Under the pieces are notes generated by a model that saw only the letters and a list, made by a program, of their open reading frames with translations, had not been told where the DNA came from and made no database searches. Made by a program: the position numbers and the translations under genes. This document shows positions 6,201 to 14,579 of a stretch of 21,828 nt of DNA, piece after piece. The stretch is taken from NCBI GenBank assembly GCA_021828225.1, contig JAKASH010000002.1, positions 1-21,828 on the forward strand, read 5' to 3'. This DNA is from Acidobacteriota bacterium (GTDB lineage: Bacteria > Acidobacteriota > Terriglobia > UBA7540). How positions within the stretch are numbered: the stretch's first letter is position 1; every line of letters starts with the position of its first letter.

Positions 6201-8621
6201 TCAATCCCTCAACTCGACAATCGTTGCGCCCCCCCCGCCTTCGCTTTGCGATGCAAGATAGAACTTTTCGACATGCGGGTGGGAAGCAAACATTTCGTGA
6301 AGATTCTTGCGCAGGATTCCCTTCCCGAATCCGTGGATCACGCGCAGTCTCGCGCGCCCGGCGACGTAAGCATGATCCAGAAGCTCATCCACCCTTGCGA
6401 GCGCTTCCTCCGCCGTGTTACCGATCACATTGATTTCATTCGGCACTTCGTTGGTAGCGGATTCAACTCGCATGCCCAGGCGCCCGCTGGCCGCAGGAGC
6501 CTGCTGCGCGGGCTCGGATTTTCGCGCCCAAATTTGCGCTTCGTCTTTGGCGATTCGCAGGCGCAGATTCCCCACCTGCACCTGAATCTGCTCGTCGTCG
6601 AGAATGTCGGTGACGGTCCCTGGCGAGGAAAGGTTCGGAACCCGGACCTGATCGCCAACGGCAATCGGCGCTTCAGGAGTGACCTGGCGGGCTGGTATCG
6701 GTTCGGCCAGAGCGTTCAGGACTTGCGCGTTCCACTCGTCCCTTGCCTCCTGTTTCAGAGCGACAACTTTGCGTTCAACCCCCTTGGGCAACCGGGGCTT
6801 TTCAACCCGTGCCCGCAACTCAGCCAGCACATCATCCCAGTGCCTTTCCATTGCCCGCAGAGTGTCTTCAAGGCGGGCGTCAAGTTCTTTCAATTTCGCG
6901 TGGCGCTCCTGCTCGAACTTCGCTTCCCGCTCCGCCGCCCGCTCCTGAAGTTTCTTCTCCTCGGCCTGCAGATTCGCCAGTCGCGATTCATAGAGCGCCC
7001 GCTGCTCGTGGAGCGACTGGAGCAGCGCTGCAGCCTCGGCCTCTTCTGCCCCGATCAGTTCCCGAGCCTTATTAAGGATGTCTTCTGGCAATCCCAGGCG
7101 GGCGGCGATATCCACGGCGCTGGACTTTCCGGGCAGGCCCACCAGCAGCCGGTAAGTGGGTTGCAGCGTTTCCTCATCAAACTCCGTCGCAGCGTTCTCA
7201 GCTTCCGGCGTCTCGCTGCCATAGGCTTTCAGCCGTCCGTGGTGTGTGGTCACGAACGTCAGCGCGCGCGACTTGCGAAATCGCTCGAGAATCGCAATCG
7301 CCAGCGCTGCGCCCTCGCCGGGTTCGGTGCTCGATCCCAGCTCGTCCAGCAGAACCAGATCGTCCGGCCCAACAACCTCGACCATGTTGCGAATGCTCGT
7401 GATGTGGGCCGAAAAGGTGCTCAAATTCGCCTGAATGGATTGCTGGTCGCCGATGTCGGCCAGGACCCGGCGAAACAGCGGCAAGCGGGCCTCGCCAGCA
7501 GCAACCGGCAGCCCGGCCTGTGCCATCAGGGCGGCGATCCCGACGGTTTTGAGGGCCACAGTCTTGCCGCCGGCATTCGGCCCGCTGATCACCATAAGGC
7601 TTTTGGGCTCCTGTAAAGCGATCCTGAGGGGCACAGATTTCCTGCCGTCTTTTCGAAGACTCTTCTCGAGCAAGGGATGGCGAATGTCGCTGAGAACGAT
7701 TCCCCGCCCGTCGCTGAGCCGGGGAATACAACAATCGTAGGCTCTGGCAAATTCCGCCTTGGCAAAAACCATGTCCAGTTCGGCGAGGATCGATGCCGAG
7801 GTCAGGAGGTCCGCAAAGCGCGCGCGAAGTTTTTCAGTGAACTCGCCCAGGATTCTCTGCGTTTCGGCGTATTCACGGTCCTCGAGTTCAACCAGTTCAT
7901 TGTTCAGAGGCACTGTCTCGAGCGGTTCGAGGAATACGGTCGCTCCCGAAGAGCTGGCGCCATGAATCACGCCCGGAACGTGTCGCTTTTCTTCCGCGCG
8001 AATGGGGATAACCAGCCGCTCATTGCGCAGCATCACGACGGCATCCTGCAACACCTTGTCTCGACTCAACCGGTGCAGGAGACTCTCAAGCGTCTTCTGG
8101 ATTTGCTGCCGGAGCCGCTCGATGGCACGGCGAATCCGGCCAAGTTCCGCGCTGGCGGAAGAATCAAGATGGCCGTCTGGATGGATCTTACCCTCCAGTT
8201 CGGAAAGAAGTAAACGGAAGTCGGGCAATCCCGCGGCCAGGTGTACGAGATGAGGGAAGGAATCTCCGTCAAAACTCTTCCTGAGTTCCTGAGACTTTCG
8301 CATCACTGCGAGAACGGTCAATATTTCGCGCGCGGTGCACGTCACTCCTTGAACATGGAGGCGTTCAAGAATGGGGCCGGGATCCTCTAATCCACCCAGC
8401 GAGGGACGCGACCCATCTCGGAGATACTCCCCGGCCTCTCGCACACGCTCCAGGCTGACCCTGATGACATTCAGATCGTGGTGCGGAGAAAGAGCCTCAA
8501 CCGAGCTGTGGCTGATCGGCCCCGACAGGAATTCCCGCAAGAGGTCCTTGACCGCCTCAAACTCGAGGACGCGGCAGGAAAAATGATCGGACATTGCTGA
8601 GGGGAAATTCAGGTTACTCAT
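6201..8621 (-). CDS. mutS2: Endonuclease MutS2 / ribosome-rescue ATPase with Smr domain
   Basis: MutS2 proteins are MutS-like ATPases without the mismatch-recognition domain; they are linked to suppression of recombination and, in Bacillus, to splitting collided ribosomes. At 806 residues the size is typical. Core and clamp regions occupy about 1-330. The ABC-type ATPase has Walker A GPNAGGKT (347-354) and Walker B LVLLDE (422-427), followed by THHGRLKAYG (459-468). A charged coiled coil spans about 515-610, a KOW-like beta region 650-700 and the Smr domain about 729-806 with HGFGKGILR (763-771). The usual Smr motif LDLRG reads INVIG (730-734). ATG 8621 has no clear Shine-Dalgarno; ATG 8594 is an alternative start. 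It lies 40 bp after the LOG-like gene on the same strand. Confidence 0.95.
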   Translation of the reverse strand: MSNLNFPSAMSDHFSCRVLEFEAVKDLLREFLSGPISHSSVEALSPHHDLNVIRVSLERVREAGEYLRDGSRPSLGGLEDPGPILERLHVQGVTCTAREILTVLAVMRKSQELRKSFDGDSFPHLVHLAAGLPDFRLLLSELEGKIHPDGHLDSSASAELGRIRRAIERLRQQIQKTLESLLHRLSRDKVLQDAVVMLRNERLVIPIRAEEKRHVPGVIHGASSSGATVFLEPLETVPLNNELVELEDREYAETQRILGEFTEKLRARFADLLTSASILAELDMVFAKAEFARAYDCCIPRLSDGRGIVLSDIRHPLLEKSLRKDGRKSVPLRIALQEPKSLMVISGPNAGGKTVALKTVGIAALMAQAGLPVAAGEARLPLFRRVLADIGDQQSIQANLSTFSAHITSIRNMVEVVGPDDLVLLDELGSSTEPGEGAALAIAILERFRKSRALTFVTTHHGRLKAYGSETPEAENAATEFDEETLQPTYRLLVGLPGKSSAVDIAARLGLPEDILNKARELIGAEEAEAAALLQSLHEQRALYESRLANLQAEEKKLQERAAEREAKFEQERHAKLKELDARLEDTLRAMERHWDDVLAELRARVEKPRLPKGVERKVVALKQEARDEWNAQVLNALAEPIPARQVTPEAPIAVGDQVRVPNLSSPGTVTDILDDEQIQVQVGNLRLRIAKDEAQIWARKSEPAQQAPAASGRLGMRVESATNEVPNEINVIGNTAEEALARVDELLDHAYVAGRARLRVIHGFGKGILRKNLHEMFASHPHVEKFYLASQSEGGGGATIVELRD

Positions 8622-8661
8622 TGCAAGAGGGCTGCAAACGCCGATGCCGACGAAGCCCAGT

Positions 8662-9219
8662 CTAAAACTCTTTTTTCAGCTGCGTGACAGCCTCTTCTAC
8701 AGTATGAACCATCGTCACAATTTCCATGGCAGGTATTTTGACTTTGTTTGACCGCAAGGCCAACTTGGTCTCCTGCTCCAAGCATTCAATCACAGGTTGC
8801 CAGTAAGGAACCATCACAACCAGCGGTCTGCGGCCGCCCACGGATTTCAACAACGATGATTTGTTCATCATTTCCCACGCCACGGCCAGTTCAGCCAAAG
8901 TCCCTGTCCCGCCGGGCAGGACGACGTAAGCGTCACCGCGTTCGATCAACGTCATCAGCCGTTCCATGAACGAACGTGTTCGGACCTCTTCGCTGATCCA
9001 GCGGTTCGCGGTAGCCGTCCAGACATCGCAAGTTACACCGATCGTGTGGCCGCCGGCCTCCCTGGCGCCGCGGGCTGAGGCTTCCATCAGCCCACCGTAT
9101 CCGCCGTTGCAGATTGCATAGCCTGCCTCGGCCAGCAGACTTCCCAGGCGCTGCGCTTCCTCGTAAGCCTCTGTACCTTCGCCCGGAATCGAACTGCCAA
9201 AAATCGTGATTGTTTTCAT
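8662..9219 (-). CDS. LOG family / TIGR00725-like Rossmann-fold protein
   Basis: A 185-residue cytosolic Rossmann-fold protein of the LOG (lysine decarboxylase-like, DprA/Smf-related) superfamily. It opens with MKTITIFGSS (1-10), has NGGYGGLMEASARGA (38-52) for the first glycine-rich loop, and the diagnostic PGGTGTLAELAVAWE (102-116), which in LOG enzymes holds the catalytic Glu and the phosphate-binding loop. Confirmed LOG proteins release cytokinin bases from nucleoside monophosphates, so a nucleotide 5'-monophosphate phosphoribohydrolase is plausible. Some relatives are annotated as molybdenum-cofactor carrier-like proteins, and the substrate cannot be read from the sequence. Neighbours on both sides are co-directional (66 bp after the carboxypeptidase gene, 40 bp before mutS2), so it may share their transcript. 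Confidence 0.85.
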   Translation of the reverse strand: MKTITIFGSSIPGEGTEAYEEAQRLGSLLAEAGYAICNGGYGGLMEASARGAREAGGHTIGVTCDVWTATANRWISEEVRTRSFMERLMTLIERGDAYVVLPGGTGTLAELAVAWEMMNKSSLLKSVGGRRPLVVMVPYWQPVIECLEQETKLALRSNKVKIPAMEIVTMVHTVEEAVTQLKKEF

Positions 9220-9285
9220 GAAAGCGTGACCCTGCCTCGCCTCCGTCTCAGAAAGTTCGAAATCGCAGCGCAGTTGCCAATGCCG

Positions 9286-10899
9286 CTATCGCCCGGCAGC
9301 ATATTGCCGATAGATCTGCAGAGCAATCCGGTCAACAACGTCCGTTGCCTGCGCCCAGTGCAGAGGCTGATGGTTCCCGATAATCACAAACGCGATCTGG
9401 CGTCGCCCCGGAAGATCCATGTAGCCGGAAAGTGCGTTCACGTGGTCCATAGAACCAGTCTTTGCATGGATGCGCCCTTGCAGCGCAGTACCTCGAAATT
9501 GGTCCGCAAGCGTCCCATCGATTCCGGCCACAGGCAATGCGTCATAAAACGGCTGAAAATAGGATGCGCGTGCCATAAAAACCAGTAGTCTGCTCAAAGC
9601 GTCAGGCGTAACCAGAGTATCGCGAGAAAGGCCACACCCGTCTGCGAATTGAACTTCATCAGGCGAAATCCCGATCTTACGGGCAAAACTGTTGAGAATG
9701 TCCAGTCCGTTTTCGACACTTCCTTCATTGTCCAGAACATGAGCCATCGTGCGCAAGAGCATTTCGGCGTGCAGGTTCTGGCTGACTTTCAATGTGACCT
9801 TGATGTCCTGGCTCAGAGGCAAGGAATCATGTTCGGCCAGGACAACCCGGTGTTCTGATTTCCGGACAGCCGTTCGCTCGGCTGCTTCTTCCGGAGTAAG
9901 CTCCCTGACCACGACTTGACCATCCACCTTCACTCCACGCTGCTCAAGCAGCTTGCGGAACATCTCTCCGATATAAAGCGGCGGGTTCTGAATGGAAATA
10001 CCTTCATCCACGCCGTTGGAATGCACGGGCACGTGACCCCAGACATCCAGTTTCATGGAGCCCGGCAGGCGGTCGATTTCCACTTTAGCAGGATCTCGCG
10101 ACGATGTTGTTTCGACGTCGTCATCAATCTTGTAGTAGCCGTCGCCCGGTTCGAGCTGGATGTCCGCCTTCTCTCCCACTACCGCCGCGGGCCTGACTTC
10201 GAGCTTGAGTGTGTTATCGTTGAAAGCCAGGGCCGTAATGGGGGCGCCATAATCCCATACCAGGTCATCGACGGCCCATCCAGTTCCGTAAGGCTGGTCC
10301 ACGTAGTAAGTGTCATCCGCATAAAGATTACCGGTGACTTCCCGGACGCCTTTGGCGACAACCTCGTTGGCAAGTTTCTCGAAGTCCCGGTCGGCAGGGA
10401 GCCGAACCTCTGTTTTCAAATGATAAGGCAGAACGCGGCTGCCGAGATTCGGATCGCCCCGCCCGACCAGAACAAGATTGGGCACACGGCCTTCCGCATC
10501 CGGAGGCGCCGAACTCTCGACGGTGGTTCGAAAGATGAAATCGGGTCCCAGCGTACTCAGCGCCGCGGAAGTGGTAAACAGCTTCATATTCGAGGCCGGC
10601 AGGAAAAGGTGATGCGAGTTCCGCGCGTAGAGCACCTCGCCACTGGGTAGCCGGACAACTTCGATGCCCCAGAATCCCATCCGCGCGGGAGACCCGCGAA
10701 GGATGGCATCGATGCGTTGCGCAAGTGAACTGTGACGCCTTGCGGCGTGCGTTGCCGGCGGAAACAGTGTCGCACAGGCAATCAGAAGAGAAAAAGCCAG
10801 CAATCTGCGGAAGCATTGGGGAGAACGTGAGCGCACGGCAGAAGAAGATCGGTTGAGATGCGGGATCCGTGCAGCCGCCATCAGTTCCGGCACCTGCAT
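9286..10899 (-). CDS. dacB: D-alanyl-D-alanine carboxypeptidase/endopeptidase, S13 family (PBP4-type)
   Basis: Periplasmic penicillin-binding enzyme that trims or cleaves peptidoglycan cross-links. The precursor is 537 residues. A basic start and a hydrophobic stretch (33-48) end in ATHA, giving a predicted signal-peptide cleavage after A52. Active-site motifs are in family order: SNMK (103-106) with the nucleophile Ser, SQN (373-375) and KTG (480-482, in HAKTGSM). The usual DGSGLS block reads DGCGLSRDTLVTP (420-432). ATG 10899 lacks a Shine-Dalgarno; the second ATG at 10881 follows AGGTG at workable spacing and would give a more usual signal-peptide N-region, so the start is uncertain. It is 28 bp after hemB and may be co-transcribed with it. 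The motif call is strong; the dacB symbol is by family. Confidence 0.92.
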   Translation of the reverse strand: MQVPELMAAARIPHLNRSSSAVRSRSPQCFRRLLAFSLLIACATLFPPATHAARRHSSLAQRIDAILRGSPARMGFWGIEVVRLPSGEVLYARNSHHLFLPASNMKLFTTSAALSTLGPDFIFRTTVESSAPPDAEGRVPNLVLVGRGDPNLGSRVLPYHLKTEVRLPADRDFEKLANEVVAKGVREVTGNLYADDTYYVDQPYGTGWAVDDLVWDYGAPITALAFNDNTLKLEVRPAAVVGEKADIQLEPGDGYYKIDDDVETTSSRDPAKVEIDRLPGSMKLDVWGHVPVHSNGVDEGISIQNPPLYIGEMFRKLLEQRGVKVDGQVVVRELTPEEAAERTAVRKSEHRVVLAEHDSLPLSQDIKVTLKVSQNLHAEMLLRTMAHVLDNEGSVENGLDILNSFARKIGISPDEVQFADGCGLSRDTLVTPDALSRLLVFMARASYFQPFYDALPVAGIDGTLADQFRGTALQGRIHAKTGSMDHVNALSGYMDLPGRRQIAFVIIGNHQPLHWAQATDVVDRIALQIYRQYAAGR

Positions 10900-10927
10900 G
10901 CGAGACTAAGTTGATGGAGGGTCGATA

Positions 10928-11902
10928 TCAGCATGAGAGCCACCGCGCCACATCCTTGGCAAAGTAAGTCAGAATCATGTCAGCGCCGGCCCTTCGAATG
11001 GAGAGCAGCGTTTCCATAACAATGCGTTTCCGATCGACCCAGCCGGCGCGGGCGGCAGCCTCAATCAAGGAAAATTCACCGCTTACCTGATAGGCTGCAA
11101 CCGGAACGTCGAACGCCTGCCGCGCAAGGGCAATGATATCCAGATAGGCGAGCGCGGGCTTAACCATGATGATGTCCGCACCTTCTTCGATATCAAGAGC
11201 GATCTCGCGCATGGCCTCTCGTTGATTCGCCGGGTCCATCTGGTAGGACCTTCGGTCTCCGAATTTAGGAGCCGAGTCCGCGGCCTCTCGGAACGGCCCG
11301 TAAAAAGCGGAAGCATACTTGGCGGAATAAGCCAGGATAGGAATTCCGCCAAAATCGTGCTCATCGAGCTCTTCCCGGATCCAGCCCACACGGCCGTCCA
11401 TCATGTCCGATGGAGCCACAATGTCGGCTCCAGCCTGCGCCTGGGTCAAAGCTGTTTTCCCCAACAGCTCCAAAGTGGAGTCATTATCTACTTCGCCGTC
11501 CTTAATCAGGCCGCAATGCCCGTGGCTGGTATATTCGTCCAGGCACAGGTCACAAATCACCAGCAAATCCGGCAAGCTCTTTTTGATGCTTCTGACCGCG
11601 CGCTGCACGATACCGTCCGGGTCGTAAGCCCCCGAGCCAACTTCGTCCTTGGTCTCGGGAATTCCGAAAAGGATGACCGCAGAAATACCGAGGTCGTAGA
11701 CGGTCTTGCACTCTTCAACCAGCAGGTCCACGGACCAGCGGTAGTTTCCCGGCATCGAGCTGATTTCGTCCTTGACGTTTGAGCCCGGGCACACAAAAAG
11801 AGGATAAATCAGGGATCGCGTTGATAGCCGCGTCTCCTGGATAAGGTTGCGGATGGCCTCTGTCCGGCGCAAACGCCGGGGGCGATGAATTGGGAAAGCC
11901 AT
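10928..11902 (-). CDS. hemB: Delta-aminolevulinic acid dehydratase (porphobilinogen synthase)
   Basis: Condenses two 5-aminolevulinate molecules to porphobilinogen in the tetrapyrrole pathway (heme, siroheme, cobalamin). Length 324 is standard. Schiff-base lysines are K195 (AYSAKY) and K248 (IIMVKPA). The metal region reads [15 protein letters not shown] (117-131): the C-x-C-x7-C zinc site of zinc-type enzymes is here C120-x-D122-x7-C130, a mixed Cys/Asp site. [13 protein letters not shown] (221-233) is conserved. The ATG at 11902 is preceded by AGAGGAG at good spacing. It is the first gene after the repeat at 11970-12069, and dacB follows 28 bp later. No other hem gene is present nearby. Confidence 0.95.
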   Translation of the reverse strand: MAFPIHRPRRLRRTEAIRNLIQETRLSTRSLIYPLFVCPGSNVKDEISSMPGNYRWSVDLLVEECKTVYDLGISAVILFGIPETKDEVGSGAYDPDGIVQRAVRSIKKSLPDLLVICDLCLDEYTSHGHCGLIKDGEVDNDSTLELLGKTALTQAQAGADIVAPSDMMDGRVGWIREELDEHDFGGIPILAYSAKYASAFYGPFREAADSAPKFGDRRSYQMDPANQREAMREIALDIEEGADIIMVKPALAYLDIIALARQAFDVPVAAYQVSGEFSLIEAAARAGWVDRKRIVMETLLSIRRAGADMILTYFAKDVARWLSC

Positions 11903-11969
11903 GATCGTTCTCCTCTAGTCTATCAGGTCAAGACCCGGGGGTTCCACGCTGGTTCATTACAAAGGATGT

Positions 11970-12069
11970 CAAATTACAGTGACACAGTTGGCTGTAGCTC
12001 CGGTGTCCCCACCGGCGCATTTCGGCTTTGCGGACAGCGCCGCTACAAAAATGCTGTCACTATAATTTG
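11970..12069. repeat. MITE-like palindromic intergenic repeat, copy A
   Basis: The element is bounded by 15-bp inverted repeats with one mismatch: CAAATTACAGTGACA (11970-11984) and TGTCACTATAATTTG (12055-12069). Inside lies a second pair, TGTAGC (11993-11998) and GCTACA (12042-12047), and a tight hairpin CCGGTG-TCCC-CACCGG (12000-12015). It has no coding capacity and sits between lptD and hemB. A diverged second copy is at 16882-16970, so it is a dispersed family. The nested symmetry suggests a non-autonomous mobile element or a REP-type sequence. No flanking target duplication was identified. Confidence 0.65.
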
Positions 12070-12123
12070 CACTCCTCCTTAAGCCTGGCCGGCGCGCTTC
12101 CTGGCGTCCCGGTCTGAAAGTCC

Positions 12124-14469
12124 TCAATACAACCGGTCGTTCTGCCGGAAGTTTCCAAAAGTGCCCACATTTGCCAGCGATACGGCGACGCGGAATTCAT
12201 TCTCCTGGCGGATTGGACCCAGCGCAAATCTTCTGTATTCAACGTTGACTGCAAAACAGGAAAAATGATATCCGACCTGTCCGACCAACTGGTGGGCAAC
12301 TCCCGTTACAAAGTTGTAGTCGACACCGAAGGCCCCGCTCAAACCATTATGATCCATGCTTCCATAGGTCCCCACCAGGCGCAACAGGTTGTACGATGGG
12401 ATTTCGGAAAGCGGGGTAGTCGGCAGGATCGGCGTCAATTGGGCGGCCGTGCGGCTGATGAAAAAATCCGTCAGCGAGACTCCCATCAGCCCCCGATGCA
12501 CATCGGAAGTGATACCGGCGTTCAGCACGCCTCCGCCATTGGGACTGAAATCCGCTCGCAGCTCGGTGTCGTAGTTCGAAGACGGCGCCAGCTTCAGCAC
12601 CGAGACCAGTGGCGAGAGGTTCCGTCCCTGCGCAAAAGCAAAACCCGTCAGAGCCGAAGTCGGCTGCCACACAATGTCCTTGCCCGGCTGAAGGGCGCCC
12701 CCAAAAGTCGGATCAAAGTAGTAGATCTGCGAAAGGCGCAGCGAAAGGAGCTCACGGGCCTGCGGAATCGGTTCTCCGCTGGGAACGTCTTTGCGGACCA
12801 GGATCGCGTTAGTCAGCGAATACTCAATTTGATTCGTTTCGGCCAGGGTGTCGAGGCTGTCAAAACGCACGACATCCATGATGTCCTGCGGATCAGTGGC
12901 CTGAACCACGCTGTATTGGATGTCCGGCTCGATGACGTGCTTAATAAGATAGCCGTGGTAAGGATGGGCAAAGACCTTTTCAAACGATGGAGGCCGGATG
13001 TCCAAAGAAAAATCGCCCAAGAAACGATTAAGACCGCTCCGGTCCGGTTTGAGACTGGTGCCGTAACTTGTTAACCAGAAACCTCCCGACGGGGTCACAT
13101 GAAAGTGCCACAAAGGTTTCAGGCGCAAGGTAAATTCCGGATGAACGTTGAAGCGATCGGAAAAATTAGGGGTGCTGAAATCCGGCTGTGTCCGCGCCAC
13201 TGCGCCGGCGGAAGTATCAAATGAGAAATAAAGAGGCGAATGCCCCACCTGCTTGTCCATGCCTGAAAAGGAGAAGCTGGGTGTGTGGCGAATGGTGATG
13301 GAATTCGCTGAGCCGCCCGTCGTTGACAGAAAGTCCTGGTAGCGCGAGACATAGAAATTCATGCTGTAGGCGTTGAAATTCTTGGTCAGAAAGCCCATCT
13401 GGCGCGCTTCCGAGCTGACAGCCTGTGTAAAGTTATTGGCAAACGTCTCGCGGAAGGCGAGCGAACTTGCGTAATCAACGTTCACCACGCCCCGAAAGCC
13501 TCCCCACAAATGATCCGCGTAGCCGCTCGCCTTAATGCTTTCACCGGGCGCCGCCAGTTGCGGAGCGCCCGGGCTCCCTTTATCGTCAATGCCAAAGGCA
13601 CTCACATCGAGGCTGCTGTCGGCGCTGGGACGCGCCCGGAATTCGGCGCTGCCGGCCAGGCCCCGGACGCTGTAATTCACGGCTCCCAGGGTAAGGTCCG
13701 CGCTGCGGTTGATGGCCCAATAGAAGCCGTCGCCGAAGGTGAATCCCTTCTGCGAGGAATTGCCGATGGTGGGCAGCAAAAAACCGCTCTGCCGGGGCCG
13801 CGGGGCAATCGAGTCCACAAGAACCGGAGCATAAATAATGGGCACGCGAAGAAAACGGAAGACGTTATTGTGAGCCACGACTTTGTCGCCAACTTTCACG
13901 TGGGCGTGGCCGGTGCTGATGGACCATCCGCTCCGCTCGCACTGGCAGGTGGTCACGCGGCCGTTTGTAATCTCGTAGGTTAGCTCGTTCAGCCTCTGCA
14001 CGATCTTGGCCTGCACGTAAAAGGGACTCTCGGTCTGCACCACGCCGTGGCGGCGTTTAAGTCGCGGACGCACATACCCTCGGCCATTAAGGAACCATCC
14101 CTTCCCGGTAGCAACATTGTAGTGAAGCTCATTCGCCTGCAGGTGAGCCGTAGGGTCGCTATAAGTGACGTGGCCCTTCGCGACCACTTCGTTGGTCAGT
14201 TCGTTATACGAAGCCTCATCGGCGGTGACGGTCATCTCCTTGTAAGTCACCACCACATGTCCGCGCGCGTAATAGATATTGCCGTTTTTTCCTTGTGAGT
14301 CGGCGTGGATGGTAACACTGGAGCCCTGATCTTGCAGCCCTAGAGGAAAGGACGGCAAAGACTGTCCAAACACCTCAAGCGCCAGCGTGAAAAAAACCAC
14401 GCTGAGGGGAATTGCCAGTCGAAATCGGAATCCTGTTCGCCGGCTGGATGGACAACTGAGAAAACCCAT
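12124..14469 (-). CDS. lptD: LPS-assembly outer-membrane protein LptD (OstA/Imp)
   Basis: Beta-barrel that, with LptE, inserts lipopolysaccharide into the outer leaflet of the outer membrane. From ATG 14469 it is 781 residues, close to E. coli LptD. There is a signal peptide (basic RTGFRFR, hydrophobic 18-35, cleavage near 35-36). An OstA/LptA-like beta-jellyroll domain follows (about 50-135, with HADSQGKNGNIYYARGHVVV at 55-74 and a second strand set at 80-115). The conserved barrel opening APVLVDSIAPRPRQSGFLLP starts near 215, and a long C-terminal barrel ends in an aromatic Tyr. Cysteines C175 and C177 near the domain junction and C738 near the C-terminus could provide the inter-domain disulfide known from LptD. 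An upstream in-frame start at 14592 would overlap the divergent gene and precede the signal peptide. No Shine-Dalgarno is evident. Confidence 0.92.
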   Translation of the reverse strand: MGFLSCPSSRRTGFRFRLAIPLSVVFFTLALEVFGQSLPSFPLGLQDQGSSVTIHADSQGKNGNIYYARGHVVVTYKEMTVTADEASYNELTNEVVAKGHVTYSDPTAHLQANELHYNVATGKGWFLNGRGYVRPRLKRRHGVVQTESPFYVQAKIVQRLNELTYEITNGRVTTCQCERSGWSISTGHAHVKVGDKVVAHNNVFRFLRVPIIYAPVLVDSIAPRPRQSGFLLPTIGNSSQKGFTFGDGFYWAINRSADLTLGAVNYSVRGLAGSAEFRARPSADSSLDVSAFGIDDKGSPGAPQLAAPGESIKASGYADHLWGGFRGVVNVDYASSLAFRETFANNFTQAVSSEARQMGFLTKNFNAYSMNFYVSRYQDFLSTTGGSANSITIRHTPSFSFSGMDKQVGHSPLYFSFDTSAGAVARTQPDFSTPNFSDRFNVHPEFTLRLKPLWHFHVTPSGGFWLTSYGTSLKPDRSGLNRFLGDFSLDIRPPSFEKVFAHPYHGYLIKHVIEPDIQYSVVQATDPQDIMDVVRFDSLDTLAETNQIEYSLTNAILVRKDVPSGEPIPQARELLSLRLSQIYYFDPTFGGALQPGKDIVWQPTSALTGFAFAQGRNLSPLVSVLKLAPSSNYDTELRADFSPNGGGVLNAGITSDVHRGLMGVSLTDFFISRTAAQLTPILPTTPLSEIPSYNLLRLVGTYGSMDHNGLSGAFGVDYNFVTGVAHQLVGQVGYHFSCFAVNVEYRRFALGPIRQENEFRVAVSLANVGTFGNFRQNDRLY

Positions 14470-14503
14470 AAGATTTATCGAAGCTGGTATTCTACTCGCA
14501 AAA

Positions 14504-14534
14504 GCTTTGTCAAAGCACTCGAATTTGCTAAGAT
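14504..14534 (+). promoter_or_regulatory. Candidate promoter for the zinc-ribbon/RDD gene, overlapping a palindrome
   Basis: TTGTCA (14507-14512) and TAAGAT (14529-14534) are 16 bases apart. Transcription would begin near 14541, giving a short leader before GTG 14580. The -35 hexamer lies in the perfect palindrome GCTTTGTCAAAGC (14504-14516), whose minus-strand reading contains TTGACA facing lptD. The site could therefore serve both divergent genes or bind a dimeric regulator. Confidence 0.45.
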
Positions 14535-14579
14535 AAAGCGGGAATTGTGTTAGATGCGGGATGGGGGTTTGCAGTCGCG

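Noticed and set aside
6102..7616. Long open frame on the plus strand, 504 codons
   Set aside because: Antisense to the well-supported mutS2; the translation is arginine/glutamine/phenylalanine rich with no family motif, as expected for a shadow of a GC-rich gene.
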